Below are positions 54,138 to 62,342 of a stretch of 64,000 nucleotides of DNA, piece by piece. The first letter of the stretch is position 1. Every line of letters begins with the position of its first letter. The DNA comes from an uncultured Prevotellaceae bacterium (lineage in GTDB: Bacteria; Bacteroidota; Bacteroidia; Bacteroidales; Muribaculaceae), in assembly GCA_905210415.1 (NCBI GenBank), contig CAJLWM010000004.1:1-64000 (forward strand), read 5' to 3'. The notes beneath the pieces are model-generated. The model saw nothing but the letters and a program-made list of their open reading frames with translations. It ran no database searches and was not told the origin of the DNA. The position numbers and the translations under genes were made by a program.

Positions 54138-54452
54138 ATGAAAAGTGCAAAAATCTATATGTACGACCACTATGCCGGACGCCTCACCGAGGACGAGAAT
54201 GGCTTTCAGTTTGTCTACGACAGCGACTACCTGTCGGCCGACGGCGCCGAGCCTATCAGTTTGACGATGCCACTACGCAAAGAGCCATACAACGACAAAG
54301 TGCTATTCCCGTTCTTCGACGGACTGGTGCCAGAAGGATGGCTGCTAAACATAGCAGAACATAGTTGGAAAATCAACCAACGCGACCGCATGTCGCTACT
54401 GCTTGCCTGCTGCAAAGACTGTATTGGCGCAGTGAGCGTTGTGCCAGAATAA
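54138..54452 (+). CDS. HipS-like protein (HipA N-terminal subdomain as a separate gene)
   Basis: The 104-residue protein has the pattern of the N-terminal subdomain of HipA kinases: AKIYMYDHYAGRLTEDENGF, FVYDSDYLSADGAEPISLTM, PLRKEPYNDKVLFPFFDGLV, PEGWLLNIAEHSW. In single-chain HipA these residues are fused to the kinase. Here they end with a stop codon before the kinase gene, as in HipBST systems, in which HipS acts as the antitoxin of the HipT kinase. The gene begins four bases after hipB and is followed by the kinase start 37 bases later. The ending (CCKDCIGAVSVVPE) corresponds exactly to the subdomain boundary, so this is an evolved split rather than a random break. Confidence 0.85.
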   Translation: MKSAKIYMYDHYAGRLTEDENGFQFVYDSDYLSADGAEPISLTMPLRKEPYNDKVLFPFFDGLVPEGWLLNIAEHSWKINQRDRMSLLLACCKDCIGAVSVVPE

Positions 54453-54489
54453 TCAATCACGCATCGTTGACTATGAAAACCTCTTGATT

Positions 54490-55428
54490 ATGGAAAAATG
54501 CCTCTACTGCTATAAACCCCTAAAAGAAGGTCAGAAGAACTTTCACCCCGCTTGTGCACGAAAGATGTTCGGCACAAAGGAGGCCCCTTCTCTACCTTAC
54601 AAACGCAGCGAGATTGCCGACCTCGCCAAACAAGTGGTGCGCGCACAAACCACACTCACCGGAGTGCAAGCCAAACTATCACTTGATGTGAACCCTGGCG
54701 GCAAAAACGAGCCCGCTCGCTTCACCATCGTGGGATTGTGGGGGCGATATATCCTAAAACCCCAAACCGATGCTTATCGTGCTCTTCCCGAACTCGAAGA
54801 TCTAACTATGCACATGGCCGAGGCTGCGAAAATTGCCGTTGTGCCTCACTCTCTAATTCGATTTGCCGATGGTGAATTGTGCTACATCACACGGCGCATT
54901 GACCGTAACCCCGACGGCTCTAAAATAGCAATGGAAGACATGTGTCAACTCACCGAGCGTCTTACCGAATACAAATACAAAGGGTCGTACGAGCAGATTG
55001 CCAAGCATATTCAGAAGTATTCTGCCGTGCCTCAGCTCGACCTCGTCAACTTTTGGGAAGTGGTGCTATTCTCTTGGATTACGGGCAACTCCGACATGCA
55101 CCTGAAGAACTTTTCTCTCTACAAAACGCCTATAGGCTACACACTCACCCCCGCCTACGACCTCCTGTCTACCACCATCGTTATGCCTGAAGACAAAGAG
55201 GAATTGGCCCTAACTCTCAACGGCAAGAAAGCCCGCATCCGACGTAGCGATTTCGAAAAATCAATTTTCGCTTCAGGCGTCAACGAGAAAGTGCTCGACA
55301 ACATTGCAAAAAAATTCCGCAAGGCACTGATTAAATGGCTCGACCTTATTGAAGCTTCGTTCCTGCCAAACGATTTCAAGCGAGATTACAAACGCCTTAT
55401 TTTAAAACGAATGTTGATGCTTAGATAA
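54490..55428 (+). CDS. HipT-like Ser/Thr kinase toxin with N-terminal cysteine motif
   Basis: The 312-residue protein is the kinase part of HipA. It has a Gly-rich loop TLTGVQAKLSL near residue 52, the ATP-lysine segment YILKPQ, a catalytic loop ITGNSDMHLKNFSL with D202 and N207, and AYDLLST with the metal-binding D224. At the N-terminus C4-x2-C7 and H19-x2-C22 form a zinc-ribbon-like motif often seen in Bacteroidetes relatives. HipA/HipT kinases phosphorylate aminoacyl-tRNA synthetases and stop growth; the target here is unknown. The start at 54490 is chosen because it begins at the cysteine motif; an in-frame GTG at 54439 would overlap hipS. A second operator pair follows the gene. Confidence 0.88.
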   Translation: MEKCLYCYKPLKEGQKNFHPACARKMFGTKEAPSLPYKRSEIADLAKQVVRAQTTLTGVQAKLSLDVNPGGKNEPARFTIVGLWGRYILKPQTDAYRALPELEDLTMHMAEAAKIAVVPHSLIRFADGELCYITRRIDRNPDGSKIAMEDMCQLTERLTEYKYKGSYEQIAKHIQKYSAVPQLDLVNFWEVVLFSWITGNSDMHLKNFSLYKTPIGYTLTPAYDLLSTTIVMPEDKEELALTLNGKKARIRRSDFEKSIFASGVNEKVLDNIAKKFRKALIKWLDLIEASFLPNDFKRDYKRLILKRMLMLR

Positions 55429-55450
55429 GCATTTCAATCACTACAAATAC

Positions 55451-55503
55451 ACCCTATCGGGTATAATTTAACATATTTCTCCTTTGTTTACACCCGATAG
55501 GGT
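55451..55503. promoter_or_regulatory. Second HipB-type operator pair downstream of the kinase gene
   Basis: ACCCTATCGGGT (55451-55462) and ACCCGATAGGGT (55492-55503) repeat the ACCCnnnnGGGT palindrome, again with centres 41 bp apart and flanked by TATAAT-like sequence. No gene of the module follows. Confidence 0.75.
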
Positions 55504-55530
55504 ATAATCACCCAATCATTTTACCCGTTC

Positions 55531-55685
55531 GCGACTCGGCAAAATTGCAGAACCTGCATTTTGCACTCGCTGCTCACTCTGTTGTTTATTCACATCGTTT
55601 GCACTATCGTTGGATAAGATTGCTTCGCCGTCCTCAATTGCGACTCGGCAAAATTGCAGAACCTGCATTTTGCACTCGCTGCTCA
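55531..55685. repeat. 46-bp direct repeat pair
   Basis: A 46-bp sequence starting GCGACTCGGCAAAATTGCAG and ending TTTTGCACTCGCTGCTCA occurs at 55531-55576 and identically at 55640-55685 (period 109). The spacer contains GTTTGCACTATCGTTGGATA, related to the promoter repeats that follow. Confidence 0.9.
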
Positions 55686-55692
55686 TTCGGGT

Positions 55693-55837
55693 GGCTGCAT
55701 CTCTGCAATAAAAATGAAAATGACTTTTCATTTTGTATTGCACTCGATTTGCACTATCGTTGGATAAGATAGGCTGCATCTCTGCAATAAAAATGAAAAT
55801 GACTTTTCATTTTGTATTGCACTCGATTTGCACTATC
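55693..55837 (+). repeat. 79-bp tandem duplication carrying the legB promoter
   Basis: A unit of 79 bp beginning GGCTGCATCTCTGCAATAAA is repeated head to tail from 55693 and 55772. Each unit contains an AT-rich palindrome (AAAATGAAAATG with CTTTTCATTTTG) and a TTTG-19 bp-TATC(G/T)TTG promoter-like pair. Only the second unit has the perfect -7 box. Confidence 0.9.
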
Positions 55838-55841
55838 TTTG
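55811..55841 (+). promoter_or_regulatory. Promoter of the legB operon
   Basis: TTTG (55811-55814), a 19-bp spacer and TATCTTTG (55834-55841) form a textbook Bacteroidetes promoter 28 bases before the ATG at 55869. The upstream copy reads TTTG (55732-55735), 19 bp, TATCGTTG (55755-55762). Confidence 0.8.
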
Positions 55842-55868
55842 CAATTAAACGAAAACTTTGAAGAGATT

Positions 55869-56846
55869 ATGAAAAATGTGCTCGTGACAGGTGCTGACGG
55901 CTTTATCGGATCACACCTTGTGGAATTGTTGCTTAACGAGGGCTACAACGTGAAAGCCCTTAGTCAATATAACTCATTCAACTACTGGGGCTGGCTCGAC
56001 AATATGCATCACGACCGCCTGGAAGTGGTGTGTGGCGATGTGCGCGACCCTAACTACTGCCGCGAAATAGTGCGCGGATGCGACACTGTGCTGCATCTGG
56101 CCGCGCTGATTGCTATCCCTTATAGCTACGTCGCTCCTGATAGTTATGTCGACACTAACATCCGTGGCACTCTCAACATCTGCCAGGCTTGCCGCGACCT
56201 CGGCGTGGAGCGCTTGGTGGTGACAAGCACCAGCGAGGTGTATGGCACTGCTCAATATGTGCCTATCGACGAGAAACACCCTCGTCAACCTCAATCGCCT
56301 TACTCTGCCACTAAGATTGCCGCCGACGCTATCGCGAAGAGCTTCTTCAACGCTTTCAACCTGCCTGTGGTGATTGCCCGTCCGTTTAACACCTACGGTC
56401 CTCGCCAATCGGCTCGTGCCATCATCCCTACCATCATCACTCAGATTGCCAACGGTGAACGTGAGATTAAGATTGGCGACCTCTCGCCTACTCGCGACTT
56501 CAACTATGTGAAGGACACTTGCCGCGGATTCTTGGCTTTGGCTAAGGCGCAAGGTGTGGAGGGTGAAGAAATCAACATCTGCACCAACAGCGAAATCTCA
56601 ATGATGGACACACTGAAACTTATTGCAAAAATCATGAACGCCGACGTAAACTGGGTGCGCGACCCTCAACGCATTCGCCCTTCTAAGTCTGAAGTGTTCC
56701 GCCTTTGGGGCGACAACACCAAGATTACCACCCTCACCGATTGGCGCCCTATCTACAGCATCGAGCACGGCTTGACTGAAACTGTGGAATGGTTTAGCAA
56801 CAAGGATAATCTCGCAAAATACAAATCTGGCATTTACAACCAATAA
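55869..56846 (+). CDS. legB: NAD-dependent 4,6-dehydratase, LegB-like
   Basis: From the ATG at 55869 the protein is 325 residues, an extended short-chain dehydrogenase. NVLVTGADGFIGSHLVELLL is the NAD-binding start, VLHLAALIAIPYSY follows, the catalytic triad lies in VTSTSEVYG and SPYSATK (Tyr and Lys), and ARPFNTYGPRQSARA binds the nucleotide sugar. SQYNSFNYWGWLDNMH near residue 36 is characteristic of LegB-type UDP-GlcNAc 4,6-dehydratases, which start legionaminic acid synthesis. The reading frame opens earlier (55812), but that part lies within the promoter repeat. An ATP-grasp gene and a NeuB-like gene follow in the same operon. Confidence 0.85.
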   Translation: MKNVLVTGADGFIGSHLVELLLNEGYNVKALSQYNSFNYWGWLDNMHHDRLEVVCGDVRDPNYCREIVRGCDTVLHLAALIAIPYSYVAPDSYVDTNIRGTLNICQACRDLGVERLVVTSTSEVYGTAQYVPIDEKHPRQPQSPYSATKIAADAIAKSFFNAFNLPVVIARPFNTYGPRQSARAIIPTIITQIANGEREIKIGDLSPTRDFNYVKDTCRGFLALAKAQGVEGEEINICTNSEISMMDTLKLIAKIMNADVNWVRDPQRIRPSKSEVFRLWGDNTKITTLTDWRPIYSIEHGLTETVEWFSNKDNLAKYKSGIYNQ

Positions 56847-56865
56847 AAATCATCAGCACACCTAT

Positions 56866-57843
56866 ATGCATCGCAACCTAAACATACTCATGCTCGGTGG
56901 TGCCAAACGTGTGGCTATGGCTGAGCAACTCATTCGCGCAGGCAAAAGCATGGGCGTGAACGTGAGCATCTTTAGCCACGAGCTGTCTGCACAAGAGCCT
57001 ATCGCGTCGATTGGCAAAATCATCGTGGGCAGCAAATACGTTGACCCGGGTATTGATGCCGAACTCGACGAAATAGTGAAAAAGCACTCCATACACGTGG
57101 TGCTCCCATTTATCGACCCTGGCATCGAAGTGGCTGCTCGCCTTGCTAAGCGCAACCCCGAGGTGTTTGTGCCTGTATCGAGCATCGAGGTGAGCCATGC
57201 AATGTTTGACAAAGCTGAAGCCGCTGCGCTCTTTGAGAAAGCCGGCATTGACATTCCCACAACATATCAGCCCGACGCTATCTCCTACCCTGCGATACTA
57301 AAGCCTCGCACCGGTAGCGCATCGCGCGGCATAGTTGTGGCACACTCGCCTGCCGACGTGGAGGCTGCCCCTCTGCCTTTAGACCAATACCTTATCCAGA
57401 GCTACATTGAGCAGCGCGAGGAATACACCATCGACTGCTATGTGGGCACCTACGACAACGAGGTGAAATGTGCTGTGCCTCGCCGGCGCATTGCCACCGC
57501 CGGCGGCGAAGTCACTCGCACCATCACATACCGCAACGCCGAGCTTGAGCGTCAATCGGCTCACGTGCTCACAGCATTGCATCTGCGTGGCGCTGTCACT
57601 CTGCAGTTTATCCACGACCTCACCACCCACCGCTTCTTGCTTATGGAAATCAACCCTCGCTTGGGCGGCGGCGTGATATGCTCTATATGTGCCGGTGCCG
57701 ACATCGCATCGATGATCATCGAGGAAAGCGAAGACATCAACGCCTTGCCACGACACGATTGGCGCGACAAGACGCTTATGGCACGATATTTCAAAGAAGT
57801 GATTTTCTACAACGACAATCAAGATTCCGACAACAATGAATAA
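56866..57843 (+). CDS. ATP-grasp enzyme in the nonulosonate operon
   Basis: The 325-residue protein begins NILMLGGAKRVAMAEQLIRA (a Rossmann-like pre-ATP-grasp domain) and contains ATP-grasp motifs: AILKPRTGSASRGIVV near residue 145, QSYIEQREEYTIDCYV near 176, and LLMEINPRLGGGVICSICAG near 255, with the acidic and Asn metal ligands. It resembles carbamoyl-phosphate-synthase-type ligases that join a carboxylate to an amine or thiol. The partner molecule is unknown. Position between legB and a NeuB-like gene suggests that it adds an amino acid or other acyl group to a nonulosonic acid or its precursor. It starts 20 bases after legB and overlaps the next gene by eight bases. Confidence 0.8.
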   Translation: MHRNLNILMLGGAKRVAMAEQLIRAGKSMGVNVSIFSHELSAQEPIASIGKIIVGSKYVDPGIDAELDEIVKKHSIHVVLPFIDPGIEVAARLAKRNPEVFVPVSSIEVSHAMFDKAEAAALFEKAGIDIPTTYQPDAISYPAILKPRTGSASRGIVVAHSPADVEAAPLPLDQYLIQSYIEQREEYTIDCYVGTYDNEVKCAVPRRRIATAGGEVTRTITYRNAELERQSAHVLTALHLRGAVTLQFIHDLTTHRFLLMEINPRLGGGVICSICAGADIASMIIEESEDINALPRHDWRDKTLMARYFKEVIFYNDNQDSDNNE

Positions 57844-58846
57844 CAAAAAAGTGATAATAATAGCCGAAGCCGGAGTGAACCACAATGGCAACTTCGACAT
57901 GGCTGTGGAAATGATTCACAAAGCCAAATGGGCTGGCGCCGATTATGTGAAGTTTCAGACTGCCGTGCCCGAATTGGTGATATCAACATTCGCTCCTAAG
58001 GCTGAGTATCAGAAGGAAACTACCGGCGCTGGCGAGAGCCAACTTGAGATGTGCAAAGCCATACACCTGCCGCTCACCGACTATGTGCGCCTGCGCGACA
58101 TCTGCAAAGAGGTGGGCATCGGTTTTATGAGCACGCCTTTCGACCTCGTTTCTATCGACGTACTCGAAGAACTCGATATGGACTACTACAAAATCCCGTC
58201 GGGCGAAATCACCAATCTGCCATACTTGCGCAAAATCGCATCAAAAGGTCGCCCCGTGATTATGTCAACCGGTATGTGCGAGCTCGAGGAGATTGCCGAA
58301 GCCATGAGAATACTTGAGGACGGCGGACTCAAGCGCGATCAAATCACACTGCTGCACTGCAACACCCAATACCCCACTCCATACTGCGACGTAAACCTCG
58401 CCGCTATGAACACCATCAAGCAAGCCTTCGGCACAGCCGTGGGCTATAGCGACCACACTCGCGGCATAGAAGTGCCTATCGCTGCCGTGGCTATGGGTGC
58501 CGAGGTGATTGAGAAGCATTTCACTCTCGACTGCAATTTACCAGGCCCCGACCATAAGGCTTCGCTCGAACCTGACCAACTAAAGGCTATGGTAGACGCC
58601 ATACGCAATGTGCAGCAAGCCATCGGCTCGAGCAAGAAACACGCCACCGCAAGCGAAACGCCCAACAAGGAAGTGGCTCGCAAGAGCATCGTGGCAGCCC
58701 GACCAATCGCCAAAGGCGAAATACTCACCGAAGAAAACATCACAGTGAAGCGCCCTGGCAACGGCATCTCGCCTATGCTTTGGGACAGCGTTATAGGAAC
58801 TCCTGCCATACGCAGTTTCATCTACGATGAACTGATCGAAATCTGA
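57836..58846 (+). CDS. neuB: N-acetylneuraminate/legionaminate synthase (NeuB/LegI-like)
   Basis: The 336-residue protein has a TIM-barrel NeuB domain: IIIAEAGVNHNGNFDMAVEM, AGADYVKFQTAVPELVIS, then YYKIPSGEITNLPYL, IMSTGMCELEEI, HCNTQYPTP, and VGYSDHTRGIEVPIAAVAMG leading to VIEKHFTLD. A C-terminal antifreeze-like (SAF) domain follows from about residue 280 (RKSIVAARPIAKGEILTEEN). It condenses phosphoenolpyruvate with a six-carbon amino sugar to form a nine-carbon nonulosonic acid. Neuraminic and legionaminic acid versions cannot be separated by eye; the upstream LegB favours the latter. It overlaps the ATP-grasp gene by eight bases. No aminotransferase, hydrolysing epimerase or CMP-transferase is present nearby. 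Confidence 0.92.
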   Translation: MNNKKVIIIAEAGVNHNGNFDMAVEMIHKAKWAGADYVKFQTAVPELVISTFAPKAEYQKETTGAGESQLEMCKAIHLPLTDYVRLRDICKEVGIGFMSTPFDLVSIDVLEELDMDYYKIPSGEITNLPYLRKIASKGRPVIMSTGMCELEEIAEAMRILEDGGLKRDQITLLHCNTQYPTPYCDVNLAAMNTIKQAFGTAVGYSDHTRGIEVPIAAVAMGAEVIEKHFTLDCNLPGPDHKASLEPDQLKAMVDAIRNVQQAIGSSKKHATASETPNKEVARKSIVAARPIAKGEILTEENITVKRPGNGISPMLWDSVIGTPAIRSFIYDELIEI

Positions 58847-59057
58847 TTTTTTTCACACAGACTACACTCTATAACAAATGCACTTACTTTGCACGGGCAT
58901 TAGCCACCAAAGGGGTGCATTGTTTTTTTTGCGCACACACGCCGCTAAATCTTACACATCCAAAGCACAAACTGCATCTATATTGCATTTTCATACCATT
59001 TTGCATACAAAAGTACGCTTTTTAATCATTTTTCTAAGAAAAAATCCCGTTTTATTA
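58847..59057. other. AT-rich intergenic region after neuB
   Basis: No gene seen. It holds TTTTTTTCACACAGACTACA just after the stop (similar to the CACGCAGA repeats at 47.8 kb) and several T runs that could terminate the operon. Confidence 0.4.
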
Positions 59058-59088
59058 TTGTTTTCTTTTTCAGATAGTTGTATTTTTG
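59058..59088 (+). promoter_or_regulatory. Promoter for the LRR/FN3 surface protein
   Basis: TTG (59058-59060), a 20-bp spacer and TATTTTTG (59081-59088). The leader of about 155 bases includes two stem-loops: AAATGTAA/TTACATTT near 59135 and TGCCCG (59159-59164)/CGGGCA (59196-59201) with A and T tracts extending the stem. The leader may be regulatory. Confidence 0.55.
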
Positions 59089-59249
59089 CCATATGTTTGC
59101 TACTGTTGCATTTGAGTTATAAATGCGGCACTGAAATGTAATACAGCTTACATTTGAATGCCCGAAAAAACACTTATTGCACCACTATTTTTTTACGGGC
59201 AATCTACTGAATCAACCAAGCCGCACAACTAAACACAATTTATGAGCGT

Positions 59250-62204
59250 ATGATAAAGAAAATTACCTCATTATTAGCAGTCTTTCTGACTATGCTGGCA
59301 GGAAGCACGGCGTATGCCCAAAAAGAGTTTACCATCAACGGCATGAAGTACGGCACAAGCAGCGATACTTCTACCGAGTGTACATTGATTGAAGGCAAGA
59401 CCTCAGCAGTGCTCAACGTGCCAGAAACGGTGGAATTTGATGGAGTGACCTACACGGTAACAGCCATCGGCAACAGTTCGTTCACGAGCGATGCCACCAT
59501 CAAGCACGTCTACCTGCCTAAGAGTGTGAAATCAATAGGCAGTTATGCGTTTGCCTATTCAAAAATCGAAGACATCGTGTTGCCAGAAAACCTCACCTCT
59601 GTTGGCTCAATGGCTTTCTTCTATGCTTCAGAATTGACTAATGTGTATGCTCTTGGTGTAAATCCGCCAAGTTCGAGTTCTTCCAACTTCATCGGTTGTA
59701 CGCCTACAGTATACGTTCGCCCTTCTGCTCTCTCAAAGTGGGAGCAAAGCTCCGACTGGTCGAGCATGGACCTCTACGACACCATGACTGTAGATTTCCG
59801 TGGCGAGAACGCCACCTACTGCTCTCCATTCGCAATCAAAATCACCGCCACAAAGGCTCCGAAAGTATATGCTGTGACTGGCGTTGATGAGAAAAACGAA
59901 TGCGTAGTGCTCAACGACCTCAACGGCGTGATACCTGCCAACACCGGTGTGCTCATCCGCGAGAACAAACAACCCGAATATAATGCCGAGATAGCCGAAG
60001 ACCAAAGCATCAAGGCCGAGGGCAACAAAATGATTGGCGTGCTTGTCACTACCAAGGTGCAAAGTGGCAACGATGCCTACAAGAATTTTGTTCTCAGCGA
60101 CAACAAATTTGACAACGTCACCACAGCCACCGACGTCTATGCTAAGCGTGCCTATCTGCAATTGCCTGCCACAGTGCCTTCTATCTCATGGAAGCTTGAG
60201 GCCGACAAGACCGAACCTGACAAGCCTGTTGTACAGGAGAATGTATTGTGGGGCAACGTAATCTATAGCGAATACGACAAGACCACAGGCAAACTGAAAT
60301 ACGACCAATCGATATATTCATTTAAGCCAGAAGCCGGCATCACACTCACCAAGCGATTTAAGCAATCCGACAAAGACGCCATCTGCGCAAACGGTGGCGG
60401 CGCCTTCTACGACGACCTCTTCCACTTCATTCTTCTGTCGGAAAACGAAGCCACTCACGGCTACGACGTTTGGTCGCGCGAATATAGCTTCACCAACGAC
60501 ACCCTACAATATCACCGCAAAGGCATCAAACTCAACGACTTCTCTCTATATGCCAAAGCTGGTGTGGCCATCGACCCTACCACAGGATACGTATATGGCA
60601 TCTTCTCATCGCAAAACAATCTCACTCGCCAATTTGGCATTATCGACTACGACAATCTCGCCCGCACCACTATCGCTGTGCTTAAGAACAGCTACTTTGC
60701 TTTCGCCGTTAACTCTAAGGGCGAAGCATTCGGCATCACCGATGAGGGCGATTTGGTGAAAATCGACAAGGCCACTGGCGAAGAAACAACTATTGGCCGC
60801 ACTGGCGTAACACCTCGCGACATGACCCAAAGCGCCACCTTCAATCTCAGCAACGACAAACTCTACTGGGCTGCTGAGGTATATCAAGAAGACGGTTCGG
60901 TGCTCTACGAGGTAGACACCACTACCGGCAAAGCCACTAAGATTGACATGTTCCCTGGTCGTGCGCAAATGGCTGCGCTATTCTGTCCAAATTCTGTCTA
61001 CAGCGAGCAAGCACCTGCTAAGGTGAAAAATCTCACTGCAACATTCGAAGGCGGCAGCCTGAGTGGTAAGGTGAAATTCAATTTGCCAAGCACCGACATA
61101 GCAGGCACCACCATCTCTTCAAAGATCAAATACACCGTTTATGCCAACGGCGTGCAGATTGCCGCCGGCGAAGGCTATCCTGGCACTATGAAGTCGGTCA
61201 GCTACACCGCACCTACAGACGGCGAAGACTACATCTTTGCTGTGATGCCATCTAACGAAAAGGGCAACGGCAAACCAGCGCTCGTTTCAAGCTGGATTGG
61301 CCACGACATCCCTGACGCACCAACCGACGTGAAACTCACTATCGACGAAACCGGCAAATCAACCCTCACTTGGACTGCCCCTACCAAGGGTCAACACGGT
61401 GGTTACATCGAAGAGCCTTTGAAGTATATCATCACCCGCTACCCTGGCGATATCCTATCATTTGACTATGTAGGCACCACTTACACCGAGCAACTGCCCG
61501 ACGAAGGCATGTCGTCATACTACTACACCGTTCGCTCGTTGAATGGCGACCTCTATTCAGAACCTGTAGCTTCCAACGAGGCTGTTTACGGTTCGGCATT
61601 GTCGATACCTTACTACGAAGACTTCAGCCAAGAAAGCGCATTCAAGACATTCACCGTGGTGGATGCCAATAGTGATAACGTGACATGGGCCTACAACAGC
61701 TACGATAAAGCAGCGATGATCGACAACAGCTTGAAGGTGGCCGACGACGACTGGCTGATGACTCCAGCAATCAAGATGGAGAAAGACAAGACCTACAAGC
61801 TTACTATCGAGGTTAGCGCAAAGGCTTCTGTAAGCCCTGGCATAATCGCAGCCGCTATTGCCCAAACGCTCACCCCTTCCGACTATTTCACACTTATCGC
61901 AGCCACCAAGGTCAGCACTGCTGCCGCACAGAAGCTCGAAGTGAAATACTCTGTGTCGGCCGACGGCGAATACCACATCGGATTCCATGCCACCAGCCCT
62001 ATCGGATTCAGCAGCATGAATCTTGACAACATCAGCATAGAGGAAGACTCAACATCGGGCATCACCGACGTGAAAACCGACGTGAACACCAACGGCGAAA
62101 CATACACCATCGATGGTCGCAGAGCCACCGATTCTTATCGCGGATTTGCTATCAAGCGTGGTAGCGACGGCAAGTTCACCAAGGTGATTATCACCGACAA
62201 ATAA
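59250..62204 (+). CDS. Secreted LRR/FN3 surface protein with T9SS-type C-terminus
   Basis: The 984-residue protein has a signal peptide (MIKKITSLLAVFLTMLAGSTAYA). BspA-like leucine-rich repeats follow near residues 60-160 (YTVTAIGNSSFTSDATIKHV, SVKSIGSYAFAYSKIEDIVL). A propeller-like middle section covers 340-590, two fibronectin-III-like modules 590-780 (PAKVKNLTATFEGG, PDAPTDVKLTID), and a choice-of-anchor-J-like jelly roll around 790-935 with the ADDDWLMTPAIKMEKDKTYK motif. The tail (GETYTIDGRRATDSYRGFAI) resembles T9SS sorting tails. This kind of protein is displayed on the cell surface of Muribaculaceae and Prevotellaceae; its ligand is unknown. The same tail style occurs in the B12-operon proteins. 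Confidence 0.8.
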   Translation: MIKKITSLLAVFLTMLAGSTAYAQKEFTINGMKYGTSSDTSTECTLIEGKTSAVLNVPETVEFDGVTYTVTAIGNSSFTSDATIKHVYLPKSVKSIGSYAFAYSKIEDIVLPENLTSVGSMAFFYASELTNVYALGVNPPSSSSSNFIGCTPTVYVRPSALSKWEQSSDWSSMDLYDTMTVDFRGENATYCSPFAIKITATKAPKVYAVTGVDEKNECVVLNDLNGVIPANTGVLIRENKQPEYNAEIAEDQSIKAEGNKMIGVLVTTKVQSGNDAYKNFVLSDNKFDNVTTATDVYAKRAYLQLPATVPSISWKLEADKTEPDKPVVQENVLWGNVIYSEYDKTTGKLKYDQSIYSFKPEAGITLTKRFKQSDKDAICANGGGAFYDDLFHFILLSENEATHGYDVWSREYSFTNDTLQYHRKGIKLNDFSLYAKAGVAIDPTTGYVYGIFSSQNNLTRQFGIIDYDNLARTTIAVLKNSYFAFAVNSKGEAFGITDEGDLVKIDKATGEETTIGRTGVTPRDMTQSATFNLSNDKLYWAAEVYQEDGSVLYEVDTTTGKATKIDMFPGRAQMAALFCPNSVYSEQAPAKVKNLTATFEGGSLSGKVKFNLPSTDIAGTTISSKIKYTVYANGVQIAAGEGYPGTMKSVSYTAPTDGEDYIFAVMPSNEKGNGKPALVSSWIGHDIPDAPTDVKLTIDETGKSTLTWTAPTKGQHGGYIEEPLKYIITRYPGDILSFDYVGTTYTEQLPDEGMSSYYYTVRSLNGDLYSEPVASNEAVYGSALSIPYYEDFSQESAFKTFTVVDANSDNVTWAYNSYDKAAMIDNSLKVADDDWLMTPAIKMEKDKTYKLTIEVSAKASVSPGIIAAAIAQTLTPSDYFTLIAATKVSTAAAQKLEVKYSVSADGEYHIGFHATSPIGFSSMNLDNISIEEDSTSGITDVKTDVNTNGETYTIDGRRATDSYRGFAIKRGSDGKFTKVIITDK

Positions 62205-62249
62205 GACTTTTGCCCTCGGGTATATTAAACCCAAATCGGACTAAAATTT

Positions 62250-62286
62250 AGGCTGGACCTCACATCTGCGAGGCCCAGCCTTTTTA
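62250..62286 (+). terminator. Terminator after the LRR/FN3 gene
   Basis: AGGCTGG pairs with CCAGCCT, with CCTC/GAGG also pairing inside, followed by TTTTTATTTT. It lies between this gene and the convergent GNAT gene. Confidence 0.8.
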
Positions 62287-62342
62287 TTTTCTAACGCCGA
62301 CAGCAATTCGTTGCCCTTCGGCTGTGGTTCTCTTCTATACGA

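Noticed and set aside
55531-55837. Direct repeats that might be taken for a CRISPR array
   Set aside because: Only two copies of each unit, with differing lengths and related spacers, containing promoter boxes; no cas genes.
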